Shown piece after piece: positions 13,801-27,130 of a DNA stretch of 64,000 nt. The stretch is from contig NC_133897.1 in the NCBI RefSeq assembly GCF_964199755.1, positions 165,552,678 to 165,616,677 of the forward strand. Direction: 5' to 3'. How positions within the stretch are numbered: the first letter of the stretch is position 1; each line of letters begins with the position of its first letter. The position numbers and the translations under genes were made by a program. The notes below the pieces were generated by a model, which ran no database searches, was not told where the DNA came from, and was given only the letters and a program-made list of their open reading frames with translations. This DNA is from Larus michahellis. Its lineage: Eukaryota; Chordata; Aves; Charadriiformes; Laridae.

Positions 13801-16559
13801 TCTGTTTGCTACTATGCTTCATGTAGTTGTGGTACTTTAGGACATCGTCTAGCAGGTATTACCCTGTAGTGCTGTGGGCCAGCTCTGTCTCAGCCATCCC
13901 CATGTATCTAGAGTGATGCCCAGTATCATTTCCAGGCAGATGAGACACCCAGAAGACCTTCCTGCATGTCAGCCTCCAGGGCAAAACGAGCATGATGAGT
14001 GCTGGGCGTGCACCAGGCCTCGGTCCACCTCTGAGCCTGGCCACCCTTGTGCAGCAGAGACACAGCTCTGCTCCCTGCATCTGCTTTAGGGTGAGGTGGT
14101 CCATACCCCGAACCCCACTGACTTGCTCTGGGAAAGCCACTGGCTCAGGGGAGCACATTGCCATTGTAGGACCATCATAGAAACAAGTGGGAATGTGATA
14201 TTTTAATTCGCTGTTTCCCATCTTCCAGTGCACTGCTTATCACAGGTCTCTTAATGTGCTTTCTCCTCAGTTTTGCCGGAACATCCTCAGTCTCACCCAG
14301 GTCACAGCCTCCATGGCAGATGATGGCAAAAAATTGCGGTAACCTAGAGGACATCAGATTGGGAGAGAAGATACTGTCCAGAACCAGCGATTGCAATCTG
14401 CTGTTTGAGGACCTCTGTGGGGCTCCATACAAAGAGAGATGGAGCATGGATGAGCCACTCGCTGCATGTCTGCGTGTGCTTGTGTGAAGAAGGGATTTGC
14501 TTGGTGGCTTTTGGCAGCTCAGAAAATACATAAAACTAACACCATTTCCAAATCAAGGGCTGGGAGGTCTCTGCTTCTGGAACCAGTAGGAACTGGTTCA
14601 TATATTTAAACTGGTCCTGGTTGCAGCTGCTTTCTCACCAAGGGTGTAGCTCAGCCTGGATCTCCTGACCACAGAGTCTTGTGAATGCAGAAAAGGATTC
14701 CTATGCCTGGAAAAATTTGTGGAAGAAAAATATAATGCGGTTTATTAGGGAGAAATACAATTCTTCTGACTGAAATGGGGATGTTTTGGGGAAGTTTTAC
14801 TGCAGTCCAGCCTTGTTTGCATGCTCTTTCCTAGGCAAGTGTTGGCTCTAGTGTAAGACAGAAGACTGATGGAGCCAGATCTTTGGCCGTCCTCTGTAGG
14901 ACAGACCCCTGAGAAGACCCCTGTGAGGCTAATTGAGATGCTGCAGCTAATAAACTGAAGAAGGAAGTCTCATGTGAAGCCTGCTGGGATGTAACACTTG
15001 ACTATCTCTTCTTTTAGCACACGACAAGGACCAGGTGATCAGTTTTACCTTGGCACCCAGGTACATTTTGTTATCGTAGACAAAAATACAGCCCTTAGAG
15101 CTACAGCTGCACATAATATCTTCTTCATAGCATCTTCTCCTTACTGCCCTGCCGACGCTTGGTGGAAGGCACAGCCTTTAGCAGCAGCATGGTATTTTGG
15201 TCTCAGAGGACAATAAATCCCAAGCCTCTCATCCCAAATAGCTTGGTAGCTGATGTTCGTGACCAGGGGTCCTATGGTAATTAGACCAGCAGAGAAAGGG
15301 CCGAGATCACCTGGTATCCACGGGCTCCTACCATCCCAGGCTGAGTGTGTCAACCAGCAGGAACCCCAAAACTTGCCAGCCGCATTATTACCATTCACAG
15401 GCAACATTTCTCCCCTAGTTGCCTACAGAAACTCAGTCAGCTGGCATAAATCCTTCAGAGCAGGAGCAGTTCTCCTTTCTACATATAATTTCCAGCTTCT
15501 GAGCTGCTGGCTGAGTATTGCTAATGATTACTCTTGTAAAATATGGTATCACGAGGGGTGGGAAGCAGGGAAGGCAAAGCTCCTGAGTGTTACGTCAGCA
15601 TCTGATACTGATCTGTGATACGGCCATCCATCTTTGGAGCAGCTGGGATCCGCTCGCATTATGGATATTAGAAAAGTTTATTTAGGGACTTACAGGGAAA
15701 GAAACCTTACAATGTTATGAGATGGTGGCAAATCCTGAAGGACCAGACAGAGCGGTCCCATGGGAATGGGTGGGGGCTGCCAAGCAGCTGCCCACTCTGT
15801 GCTTAGTAAGCATGGTATTTTTCTGCTGGAAAGAGAGTGTTTCTGCCTTTGTTTTTGAGGATTGGCTTGCCTTATTAGGGTTGGTTTAGCAGACATGTTT
15901 TATACCTTTCCTCAGCCACTCAAAGTCCAAGTGGCTGGTGTATCCCAAGAGGTATGTGTTGCTCATTGCTGAGTTAAGTCCATGCTATACCGAAAACCTC
16001 CCAAACTAGCCACTAGCTGGTCTTGGGGCATTTCTCCTAAGAAATCCTGCCTGCTGAAGGCATGGCTTGTCCTTGGAGAAAGGCTCCTTGGCTTGCTCCT
16101 TGATTGACCCCTGCATTTGGATGGTGCTGAAGAGTCTGAACATCTCCATCACGACATCTGCATGGCCTGTGAGGGGTCTCGTGAAGGGTCTTGTGAAGGT
16201 CCACAGGGCGAAGGGACATGAGGAAACTGTGCATGTCCGGCAAGTCTCAAGGGATTTGCTAGGACCCTTTTTCAATGCAAGGGGAACTCTAGAGGGCATG
16301 CTGGAAATTGATGTCCTGTCAAGTCTGGAAAAGACAAAGAAGGTCAGATCCTTGGGAGGGGTAAATCTCCAGAGTCTCATGGAAAACCAGGAATCTAAAC
16401 TGATTTACAGCAGCTGAAAATCTGCCCTCCACATCCTATTAAATAAAGAATTATGTCCTTAATCCCCAGTCTTTCCTTGCCACCCTGGTCATTAAGTAAC
16501 TGCCAAACTCTGTCAGTGCATCTCAGTGTGCTGCTTCTGACAGTGGAGCAGATGTTTGA
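13801..16559. other. Non-coding, no gene recognised
   Basis: Unique sequence. The antisense ORF pair at about 16006-16417 (124 and 116 codons) is the only notable open region. Neither member resembles a known family. Confidence 0.55.
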
Positions 16560-16870
16560 AGAATGACTGCAAGAAAAACAGATGCCTAGAGCAAGACACT
16601 TGGCAGACTCTCTGCCTTTGTTAATCAGTATTTTAGGGATTTCCTGCTGCAGAAGTTGCAGCCAGATTGCTGTGCTTTGTCCCAATGAAATCCTCCACAA
16701 TTTTGAATAAATCCTTTGTGATCTCATGCATAATGCTGGCCTCCATGACCTCCTGTGCAATGAGTCCCACAAATTAATCACATGCATCATGTAGAAGGAA
16801 AGCCCTTTCCTTCTGTTGGTATCAAACCCTTTGCCTGACTGTCTCTTTGGATACTGGTTGGGTTCAAGCA
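16560..16870 (-). mobile_element. Ancient CR1-like LINE fragment
   Basis: The minus strand encodes HVINLWDSLHRRSWRPALCM, which matches the usual LINE ORF2 ending of the type NLWDSLPQEVVEA. Translation is broken on both sides and divergence is high, so this is an old CR1-family relic. Confidence 0.55.
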
Positions 16871-19800
16871 CGATCAGCAGCCAGAAAGCATTCCTTTTTT
16901 GCCGTGTATGGCATGCTTTGCCCTAAGTGTTCCCTGATGTAAGGAACTCCACCTCAGAAAGAAAAAAGCACGCGGTGCCTGAGAATCTGAGTGTGGAGAT
17001 GCACCAGAGGAAATGCATAGCCTTTTCTCATTTATTCTCTTTCAAAAGGCAAATGATGATCACATGCTTTTTGTGTTTTTTCTCAGGTGATCTGTTTTTC
17101 CAGGGACTAAACACATAAGCAGCTTCAACAAGAAAGGAAGTGTTTTTGCTAGTAACTGAAGTGGCCTCAAGTTGAACTCTTCCCTTTTAGCTTTCCCACC
17201 ACTTTGGACTGAACAGCAGGTGCCTCTGCCGTATAACAAACTCATCAATGTTTGGCCATAAACCCGTGTCCCAGAGTGCTTCACATCTGTCTGAAGAATG
17301 AGCTCTATGTTGTGTCCTCCTCAGGAAAGGAGTGGGACAACCCTGAAGGCAACATAGGATGTCAGCTTTGGTCTACTCCTAATCATCAACCCTTTTCCCA
17401 AGAGGGATGTTTCCTCTGCGTGGGAGTTGACGGGGAAAGCAGGGAGTGATAACCTTTCAAGGGGGCACAGAACTGAGACAAATGTTTGACATAGGAACAG
17501 GGCTGGACAACGTATGCAACTATTGCAACTATGACAGGAGGTCAGGCAGAAGAAACCTTCTCTGACCAAGACTCTGATGAACTGCAGATCTACAAGTTGG
17601 GGAGGTCAGAGGATCCGTCCATGCGTTTCAGAATATTTTCTTTCCAAAAATCTGCAACCTTTATTCATGATAAAGACTGGCTTTGTCCGCCATCTGAGAT
17701 CGTTTAGGCTGAACTGGAGAAATTTAGAAATAGTATCCTAAGAATCAAGGAATTTATGTGGAGCATTGACAGGAGAATGGTGTTTTAATCGCTGAAGTTT
17801 TTAAGTCTTTACCAGTAATTTATGTTTATTTTAGCCTATCTTTATCCAACAAATAAATAACACTGGGAGGAAGGAAGTCTTTATTAAGGATTCAACCTCC
17901 TCTCCCTGTTCAGCTGAAGAATTTAGAGATCGCAATAAATATGCTTTTGAATCCAGAAAAGGTTTTTCAACAGAACTAAGGCGGGCCAACACTAACACTC
18001 CTAATCAAGTAAAGACAGGCATATTAACATCATCAAGTTAAAAACTTTCATGCCATGTTTCTGCATTAGAAAAACGATTGCTGGGTATAAACTGAAAGCC
18101 CAGAGCCTTTCCCAAACATCTGGGTAGAGAAACAAAATTCTGCCATGAGAGTCTCTTCTGGGGTGGATATTAGCAAATTTGTCTAGAACTGACAGGAATG
18201 CTTTCTGATGATTTTTTTTTCTTCCATCAAAAAATGCTGATTTAATTAAAACTGAAACTTTCCATGGGAACATTACAATTTCAATGAAATCTTAGTTGAG
18301 AAAAGTTTCAGAGGTCCCAGACTGAATTGGTGGTCAAAACCAGAAAGAAAGGGAGTTTGTGTGCCACTTCATCTGAGCCTGGCAGACGTGGCAATCCCAT
18401 CGCACAGAGATGACAGAGGTTCAAACCCCTGCTGCTGTGAATCCCTGCAGCCCTGCTGCTTTTACAAAGTGGAGCAACTCAACACAGATGTGACAGCAAC
18501 ATGTCTTTGCAATGATGAAGGCTACTGGGCTCTATTAGTTTGCTGGGCAAGGCTCTGAGCAACCTGCTGTGGCTCAGCCCAACTCTGGGCAGGGTTAATA
18601 GCCTTCCAGCCACGTGATTCTGCAACAACAGGAGTAAATATGGGCTCCCTTGTGGTGGTGGTTGAAAGTTGGGTAGTTGAGTTGGATGAGGGTGAAACAG
18701 AGAAGTGAACTATGGTAGGCCATCAAGGTGACCTGACTATGGACTGGCCAAGAAACAGGAACGGCATCTCCCCCATTATCTCAGATTTTTTTTGTGTAAA
18801 ACATGATGACTTAATTATTTTTTTTTCTCTTTCTGTATCCGAGAAGTTCTTCAGAAGTTCTGAGAATACGGGAACCATTTTACTACCCACCCCATTGAAC
18901 AGAGGGGGAGAGATGACCCTGGGCAGGTATCTACCTCCAAGCTGCCCGCCTCCTACCATCCATGGTCCTTCCCTAAACTCTTTACCTGGTCAGATGGTGC
19001 TTATCCTGCCGTGCAGGGAATTGGCACCACCTGCAAACACATCTGCCTGACTGGCTGGAGAGATGAGCAGGGCCCTTAGGCACATCATGTCTAAATTCCT
19101 TGAGGGTTTCCAGAAGAGAAAGGTGGACGAATTCCCAGTGCGCTCTGTCACCGATCTATGTAGCTTGGATCCATAACTGCTAAACAAGAAGTGATCCGGG
19201 TTTGTTTGACAGCCTGGTCTAAACCTTTGCGCATGTTAATGTTAGGACATATTTTCGTTCTTTTGCAGAATTCCCCTGGAATCAGGTTTTGCTTGCAGGG
19301 GCAAATGGGGGATGGAAATTTCTGCTGGCTGTAACCAGAGCTTTCAAACCACCACAGTGTAGAGCAGAGGCTTGTTATTGCAGCAGGCTATGGCAAATGC
19401 CATGTCCCAGTGGGGCCAGACTGGTTTCCTCAACCCAGCCACCTTCTCCCTGCCTCCTCCTGCCTCCCTTCATTTCTGGGCAGGAGACAGGCCAGGCTCC
19501 CATCTGACCAGGTAAATCCCGTTCCCAGCCTTGTTCAGGTAGAAATAATAAACGTAAAATGCTGGACAGAGAAGGATCAGGCTGGGAAGTCGCATATTTC
19601 AACCAACGCGTCTCAGTCTGTGTATCCCCTGTGCGATAACGGGGCCAGCCCCAGTTCGCTGGCTGCTGCTTATGGGGCCAGCAGGTCAGAGGCTTGTACA
19701 GAGAAAGTTTAGTTTTCCCAGCTTATGTCCTGACAGGCCTGTTTCATGTCCAGCTCTGCTCACCACGCCGCCCGTGTCCATGCAGGAGGTGTTTCCGTAC

Positions 19801-22800
19801 ACAGCCCACGGCCCTGCTCACGCTCTGTCGCGATCCGAACCAGCAGACGGGCAGGGCGTGAGCTATAGGGCTTATGGCGTGAGCTATAGGGCTTATGGCG
19901 TGAGCTATAGGGCTTATGGCATGGGCTTCGCCTCCCTCCCACTGCAGCAGGACAAGCCCCGTGGGCTGCACGGCTGCGATTCCACATGGCCAGAGGTAAG
20001 CTGGTGTGTGCAGCATCTGGCCTGTCAACCCGCCAGCACTTTCCGTTCAGGAACGAGCTTATTAAATCCAATTGCTGTTTACCGCGCAGCTCCCTGACAG
20101 GTTCTGGGAGCACTGGGGACATACATCAGGGTGATGAAAATGCTCATGGCCAGGCAGACTGTGGTGGCTGCAGACCTGTATCCCAGAGCTGGGCCCCTGG
20201 GAGCTGCCGGAGAGGAGCACCAAAGGACTCAGAGACAACAAAACACGTTCAGCATCACGGCAAGGTCAGTGCCACCACGTGTTGGGGCAGAGATCAGTGA
20301 CCAGAGACACCTGCATTTGTCAGGACTCTGTACAAACTGCTTTTAACCCACTCAGGTGGGAAATATCTACTAGGCCAACGAACAGGACAGTTTCTTTATG
20401 ACTTGTGCTGCTTAGCCCTGGTCTTGCTCTGGGCACCTTCCACCCCGACTCTATTCTAACCCCTTATATCCAGCCATGCTTTCACCTCTATAAATGGTTC
20501 CTTGTCCTGAAGATAGTGATGGCTGTTTTCTATCCTATCTATCTGTCTATTCCTCCCAGGATATCAGCAAGATGGAGCAGAGGGTGCCTAAGAAGGCACA
20601 CCTGAGCACGAAGCATCCCACTGGGACACCTGCATGGCTCCAGCAGGCATCAGCCACTAGCACAAAAAAATCCCCAATGCAGGGATGCTCCAGAGCTTGC
20701 CGCTGCAGTTATTTAAGAGTTGAAGCCGGAGATGTGCTGGCACCGCCATCTGGTGCAAGTTTCCAGGAATTAGCCGGCTGTGAGCAGCTCCGGCACGAAA
20801 ACACTCGCCTGGGATTTTATAGCAATTCTGGTATTGCTGGTCCCAGCCCAGCACAGCTGGGCTGAACGGCTCAAGGAGAGATCATCTTGCTTCTCAGCAT
20901 TTTCCAGCCTAATTCTCCCCTCAGAAATATTTGGGGCATCAAACAGCAAGTTGCTGAGTGCAGGGACAGAGGAAAGAAAAAAAAAAACAATCAGCAATGG
21001 AGGCTGGACCCCTGTTTTTCATAGAGCATCTGAGTCTAAGGGGTTGCTAAAATTTGGCTAACTCTTGTATTTCAGACGGATGATCTTTTAGCTTTTTTAT
21101 TTAAGATGGAGAGCTGTGTGTCACCCTGGAAGAAAACAGTTTCATTTCCTATTCATGGGGGCAAAAGAGTACGGAAGTCCCTATATAAGACCCAATAGCC
21201 AAATTTTTGTTTTCTTCAAACTCAGTGCGTTCATCTGCCTCTCTACTAAAGCTAAGGGGAAGGGGCAGCCGTGTCCACAGGCATCACCAGCACAGCTCAG
21301 CTGAAGGAAGGAGTTCGCTGGGGCTCTGCATGTCACGGCACAAAGTTAAAAGCAAATGTCTGGCGCTAAACTAATCCAAATGAAGATATTTGATTTGAGT
21401 TTTCCGGGAAGAAAAACAAACAGACAGAAAAAAAAAAAAAAGGAATTACTTGAGCGAAACCGCAGATTTTTCTCGCAGTGAAGCTTGATTTTGCAAAACT
21501 TGCCTTTCCTGCTGAGCAATTGTTCCTGCAGACAATTCCCACAGACTTTTCAGAAAGGCAGGGGGTCACCAGCTGGCATCTTCTGGGCTGTATGTAGTCA
21601 ATTAGTTCAAACCAATTAGGCAATTATTGGGTGTTACTAAGCCGGACTTAATTTCAATAAATTGAAAACAGCTGAGGCATTTGGCATCAAAAAGCAAATC
21701 CAAAGGGTTCCCCACATCAGGTACTTCCCTCTTTGCACTCCTTTCCAGAAATCTTACCTATGATGTTGGCTTTGGCCTTGTGAGTGGAAGAACGCCATCA
21801 CCTTCCCAGGCAGTGGCATGCAGAGGCATCTGACCTCATTACAAAACAAAGATGAAAAGCCTGTCCTGAATCCTCTCTGAAAGAATGAATCCAGCTGTCC
21901 AGACTGCTCCAGCAGGGATGCACAAACAGCCAAGTTATTTGGTGGGTGAACTGGGAGCCCAAGGATGGGCACCCATCTGAACACTGCTCTAAAAACATTT
22001 TTCCTCTACCCAAAAATCCCCTCCCCTGACGTGGCATCCTTTCCAAACAAGAGCTGGAGCAATAAAAGCCATAAATAAGACATAGAAATGGGACTATCCC
22101 TAGTTTTACAATCCAAGGCACTAAAGGGGACAAGTTTCCCTCAAGTTTCTGGGGATGTACAAAGGATGATGCTGTTGCCTAAACATCTGGTACCGTTTGA
22201 GATACCTCAGGGTACCTGAGAGATATATAGGGAAGGCCAGACAGGCCCATAGGACACCCATACACTGCTGTTGTGGCACTTGGAGGTCAGTGGGAATACT
22301 CCATACAGTATGAAATACCTGTGTTAGGACACTAGGTTGCACCCCTAGCATGCAGTAAACACCTTCATGTAGACACCTCTATAGCCATTCTCCAACCTTT
22401 TTGTCTCTGTGCAGTCCTGCACATGCCATGTCGTACTGGACTTGGGCTGGACCCTGGCTCTGGGGAGGTACAGACTTGTGCTGGTGGGACTGGAGAAGAA
22501 AGCACTCAAGAAGTTGTTCTCCTGTGCCCCTGCCACTGTAAGGACTGATCTGAAATGCAGAGAGGTTGACCTAGCAAACAGACCAACATGTGGCTATTTC
22601 CCAGCATTATCTTTGTCCGGGGTCTGAATGCAAAGAACTGGTTGCCAGCAAATCAGGTATTTCTGTGTCTTAGGTGGACCAGACCCTTAATTTTCTTCTA
22701 GCTGCTCTATGAGCTCTGGGCCCAGCTCTCAAAGTGAAGGAGCCAGCTCTTAGACTGAGCCTTCCTCTCTCCGTTGCTCCTGTGGCTTGTCTTGTTTCCC

Positions 22801-23056
22801 AGAGCCCTACATCCCTGAGACCAGAGGCAGCAGAGCCAACTCCTACTGTTCTTTTCACAAATCACTCACATTTTATTTAGTTGGATTGCAGGGTCTTCAA
22901 CCGATCGTGTGAACAAGCCCCACAAGATCCCAAACATCCTCATCTTCCTTCTGACCAGCTGAGAAGTAATCCCTCAGATTTATTTGAACTGAAGTTCACA
23001 GTGGTAGAAGTTGGCAACCCTCTGCACTGAATAGCCTGTCTTGGAAAAAAACCCAC
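16871..23056. other. Non-coding, no gene recognised
   Basis: Unique sequence, locally AT-rich (17.6-18.3 kb and 21.0-21.7 kb). It contains the 21-bp triplicate at 19856. No exon with a paired acceptor and donor stood out. Confidence 0.5.
19856..19918. repeat. Exact 21-bp minisatellite, three copies
   Basis: Three identical 21-bp units follow each other (each starts GCGTGAGCTATAGGGCTTAT and ends in G). As the unit is seven codons long, every frame stays open across it. An unassigned plus-strand ORF at 19672-20097 reads through it with a repeated heptapeptide (SYRAYGV). Nothing shows that the ORF is used. Confidence 0.95.
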
Positions 23057-23245
23057 CTCTTGGCTCGCTCAAACCTGGTCTTGAACAGGGTCTTTCGCCA
23101 TTCTGCAACATGCCGGGCAGCAAAATATTTGTTGAATGCAATGGCAAGGATTTGAATGCTTCTGAAGGGTTTGATCTTGTCAATATGTGACTGAAGGCAG
23201 GAACTTGTGTCTGCTCTCAACGTATTAATTTTCAAAGGGGAGTCC
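23057..23245 (-). CDS. Candidate coding exon of an unrecognised protein
   Basis: On the minus strand an acceptor with a good pyrimidine tract (CTGCTTTTTCCCTAG) precedes a 189-nt open segment that ends at a GTGGGT donor. Both ends are in phase 2, so the exon is symmetric. The 62 full codons read like a soluble mixed-charge protein, for example SHIDKIKPFRSIQILAIAF followed by NKYFAARHVAEWRKTLFKTR. It is not a CR1 sequence and I do not recognise the family. If spliced, it would belong to an unknown gene to the left of PTP4A3. No partner exon was found nearby, so chance remains possible. Confidence 0.25.
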
Positions 23246-24394
23246 CTAGGGAAAAAGCAGGCAGGGTCTGGAAGATAACAGGCCGCTAAATATATTCCAG
23301 CAGAAAGCTGACAACAGCTAGAGCCACATGTGATATGCTTCTGGAATCCTAGCAGGGTTGATTTATCTTGGTGTTAGGCCTAATATACTTGAAAGCCCTT
23401 TATAAATAACCCAGGACCTTTTGCACTTGCCGTTCTACAGACTTGCTTTGTTTATTTGACTGGTTGAGCTGGGCCTGTCATTTTTAATGAAAATAAACTC
23501 CTCGTCAGAGACCTTTTCCTTTTGGGACCTTCAAAGGGATGCACAGAGCAATTCTCTGCTTCTCCCCCACTTCCCAGCAGCCCCATTAGTTCTCATCTTT
23601 TTGGCTTATGAAAGGCGAAATGGTTTGGGGAAAGGTTTACTGGGCCCCTGTGGGTTATGTTTCTTCTGGCCTATGGAGCTTGCCTCCAAAGCTGAACAAC
23701 GAAGCTTCTTATTTTGGGCTTGGTTTTTTGAGGGGTAGGCACCCAATGAGGTGGTAGAGCTGAATTTTACCCCAAAGGACAAAGAGGCATCCACAGAGGA
23801 GGGTGCGTGACAGACAGACGTGTTCTTGGTAATGATTTGGAGAGTGCGTAGGAAGGTGAATCCCACTTGCCCCTTTCTACCTCATCTTTTCCCAGTTATT
23901 TTGGGCAGCAGAGAGCCACCATGACCTGAGCTGTCACCATGAGGCTGGGGGGTATAAGGGAGCAGAGGACAGCAGTTTTGGTCTGTGAAGAGAGAGATAG
24001 AGGAGTGGAGAGCTGCCTCCCGCCCTTCCAACCCTGGTCTACAGATCTCACCCTGACTGGCCACCGGGAGCAACCCCACCTCAGTCTGGGATCCCCACAG
24101 CAGGAGGGTGGGGGATGATGCCCAGCAAATTGCCCCCAGGTGCTGAAGGCCCACAAGGTGCAAGCTGAATGGGGCGTCCATCAACAGTGGGAAATGGGTC
24201 CTATGGACCTGACCTGCTAAGGTGAGATTGTACCAGCCATGGCCAAAGGGTCTCTTGTCTATAACTGCTGGAGGTCTGGTTTTCCACTTCTGGAGACTAC
24301 TGGTTTGCTGTGTGTCCAAGGAAAGGAGGTCAGCAGCTTTACTTTCTAAACCCAGGCACTTGCATGTTTCCAAAGGTTCAGATGAGATTCTCTT
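23246..24394. other. Non-coding, no gene recognised
   Basis: This stretch lies between the candidate exon and a CR1. A 163-codon minus-strand ORF (23882-24373) runs through unique sequence but has no domain and overlaps other open frames. Confidence 0.45.
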
Positions 24395-25303
24395 GTGTGT
24401 ATCATCAGTAAGTTTGCAGATGACACCAAGTTAAGCAGGACTGTTGATCTGCATGAGGATAGGGAGGCTCGACAGAGAGACTTGGATAGATTGGATTGAT
24501 GGGCCAACGCTAATGGAATGAGCTTCAACAAGGCCAAATGCCAGGTCCTGCACTTGGGCCACAACAACCCCATGCATCGCTACAGGCTTGGGGAAGTGTG
24601 GCTGGAGAGCTGCCTGGCAGAAAAGGACCTGGGGGTTCTAATTGACAAGCGGCTGAAGATGAGCCAGCAGTGTGCCCAGGTGGCCAAGAAAGCCAATGGC
24701 ATCCTGGCTTGTATTAGACATAGTGTGACCAGCAGAAGGAGGGAGGTGATTGTCCCCCTGTACTCAGCACTGGTGAGGCCACACCTTGAGTATTGTGTCC
24801 AGTTCTGGGCACCTCAATACGAGAGAGATACCGAGGTGCTGGAGTGAGTGCAGAGGAGGGCAATGAAGCTGGTGAAGGGCCTGGAGAATAAATCTGATGA
24901 GGAGCGATTGAAGGAGCTGGGACTGTTTAGTTTGAGGAAGAGGAGGCTGAGGGGAGACCTCATCGCTCTCTACAACTACTTGAAAGGACATTGTAGAGAG
25001 GTTGGTGCTGGTCTCACAGGTAATTTGTGATAAAACAAGAGGGAATGGGTTCAAGCTGCAGCAGGGTAGGTTTAGGCTGGACATTAGGAAAAAATTCTTC
25101 ACAGAAAGAGTGGTCAGACACTGGAATAGGCTGCACAGGGAGGTGGTGGAGTCACCATCCCTGAATGTGTTTAAGAGTCATTTAGATGTGGTGTTAAGGG
25201 ATATGGTGTTAGGGAGAACTTTGTAGAGTGGGGTTGATGGTTGGACTCAATGATCCCAAGGGTCTTTTCCAACCTAAATGATTCTATGATTCTATGATTC
25301 TCT
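24395..25303 (+). mobile_element. CR1 LINE fragment, about 0.9 kb
   Basis: This is one of the two longest CR1 pieces here. It starts at reverse-transcriptase sequence (KFADDTKL-like), runs through [20 protein letters not shown] and [14 protein letters not shown], and ends in ATTCTATGATTCTATGATTC. It has in-frame stops (for example near 24847 and 25030) and cannot mobilise. Confidence 0.95.
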
Positions 25304-25484
25304 TCTGTACCCAGAAGGACTTAGTTTTAGTGACGACAAAGGCAGATGTGCAGGAGCGTCTGCAGCCTGATACAGCTTTGGCTGTGCCAGCTCAAGACCT
25401 CGGTGCTGTCTTAGAGAGGGGCTGAAGTAGATCTAGCTGGCTTGTGAGGATGTCGAACACTGGGACAAGGTTTTGTGGTCTGCA

Positions 25485-25645
25485 TCCTTGGAAAAAACTC
25501 CAAACCTTCCAAAACCAGGACCAAACTGAAGAAAGCCCTGAGCAACCTGGGCTGATTGCTGAAGCTGAGTCTGCTTTGAGCAGGAGGTTGGACTAGAAAC
25601 CTTCTGAGGTCCCTCCAGGCTTCATTATCCCATGAATCTTATGAC
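25485..25645 (+). mobile_element. Degenerate CR1 3' fragment
   Basis: The words CCTGAGCAACCTGGGCTGAT, GAGCAGGAGGTTGGACTAGA and GAGGTCCCTCCAGGCTTC match the CR1 3' region in order, with many changes. The piece lies just downstream of the 0.9-kb CR1 copy. Confidence 0.7.
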
Positions 25646-25764
25646 CTCAGCTCTGGCCACTGCTGGAGAGAAGACGGAGTTGAGCTCTACCTCAGACAGC
25701 TCGGTCAATGGGCTCTTGGCGCACTGTCGAAGCTGCCACCACTTTCGATCTTGTCCAGAGATGG

Positions 25765-25843
25765 GGACTTCGAGTTGGACTCAATGATCTCAAAGGTCCT
25801 TTCCAACCATGAAGATTCTATGATTCTGTGATTCTATGATTCA
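25765..25843 (+). mobile_element. CR1 3' terminus
   Basis: A short 3' tip reads GTTGGACTCAATGATCTCAA through CCTTTCCAACC to three ATTCTATG/ATTCTGTG octamers. It is heavily 5'-truncated. Confidence 0.85.
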
Positions 25844-26799
25844 GTGGTGACGAGTTTGGGGTTTTGAAGACGTACATGCTCAGGCTGGGACTGCTGGAAG
25901 CCCCCTGTTTTGGGACTGTATTTGCCAACAGCTCAGTTTCTCACTATGTTTTTTTGTTTTCCTTTCTGCCCCCTGAACTTCAGGTAATCTCCATCTGGGA
26001 TGAGATGGTTCTTTATTTTGCCGTACAGCTGTTTTCACCCTGCAATTTGCTTAGCATTTCTCTGTTCTAATAGATCATTTGGATCAGCAGAGGGAGTGCA
26101 CGAGCAAGGAAAAAAGAAATGCACACACTGAATATAAGGGGGTTTGATCTCCTGAGGTGCTCTATGAGCCTCACTCGGAGATGAACTATCCCTGTGGAGA
26201 AGTGACCCTCCCGGCCGCCTGAGTGAGTCCTGCTGCATTTTCACTCACAAAAGGGACATCAGACTTTCTCAGCAATCTTTCTTCACCTGCTGGGGGTGAT
26301 AAAATCTCCTGATTGCCTTGCAGCAGTACCAGCACAGCAAAAAAAAAGCCAATCAAAAAAGCGTGAACCCTGCAAATTCAGAATCCAGGTTAAAAGATTT
26401 TCATACAGGTCATTTAGAAATCAACAGCATCGCCACAAAACAAAAGTAAAAACATGTGAAAATCACCTAGTCAGCTACTATTTCACCATTTAAGAGAGAA
26501 CAAAAGGGATGAAGAGCTTTGTGCTAGCCAGCAATGTGACTTGGTGACCCTTAGTTTGGCAATGACACATGTTGTCTTTGTTATCCAAAAAAAAAATCCA
26601 AGGTCCTCAAATTTAGCAAGTTGCACAAGGTTGCATTTAAGTGCCGCCGAGGCCAAGGAGATCTAAGCACACAGCTGAGTGCTTTGCTAAATCAGAGCCT
26701 CAGCCTGTAAATATTTGTTAACTTGGTCCAAGAACATAGGGAACACAAATCTGATGGATCCAATGAGTGGCTGGTGCACCAGTCGAGGCACTTGTCCCT

Positions 26800-27130
26800 T
26801 TCTGTTGTTTAACCAAAAAAAAGGACTTCAAACAACTATTTAAACATCTGCCCTGTGTTAATATTTTCCCAGTAATTATTAGTCCAATAAGCAAGCACAT
26901 CATATGGCTACCTGTTAACACAGGGCATTATTACTCATTCCATTTGCAATGGAAAAAAGCAGAGAAAATACCCCAAGAGCATTCAAATTGTGTAATTGAG
27001 ATACAGGCCAAAAAAATCAAAGGTCTTTATTCAGACCTATCTGCCTCACCACGTAGTGGGACCATTTTTTTTCAATGTCGGTTCCCCAAATAACGACACC
27101 GTAATAAGGAGTCCAAATGACTTACGGGAG
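26800..27130. promoter_or_regulatory. AT-rich unique block with a 13-bp inverted repeat
   Basis: A unique AT-rich stretch stands out from its surroundings. It holds a perfect 13-bp inverted repeat (26849-26861 and 26915-26927, arm TGCCCTGTGTTAA) around a 53-bp loop. The loop has forkhead- and homeodomain-like words (TTAATATTTT, AGTAATTATTAG) and CATATG. It could be a conserved element or the remains of a small palindromic transposon. Confidence 0.25.

Noticed and set aside
16006..16417. Overlapping sense and antisense ORFs of 116-124 codons
   Set aside because: Both strands being open argues for chance. No family was recognised and no splice sites pair with other exons.
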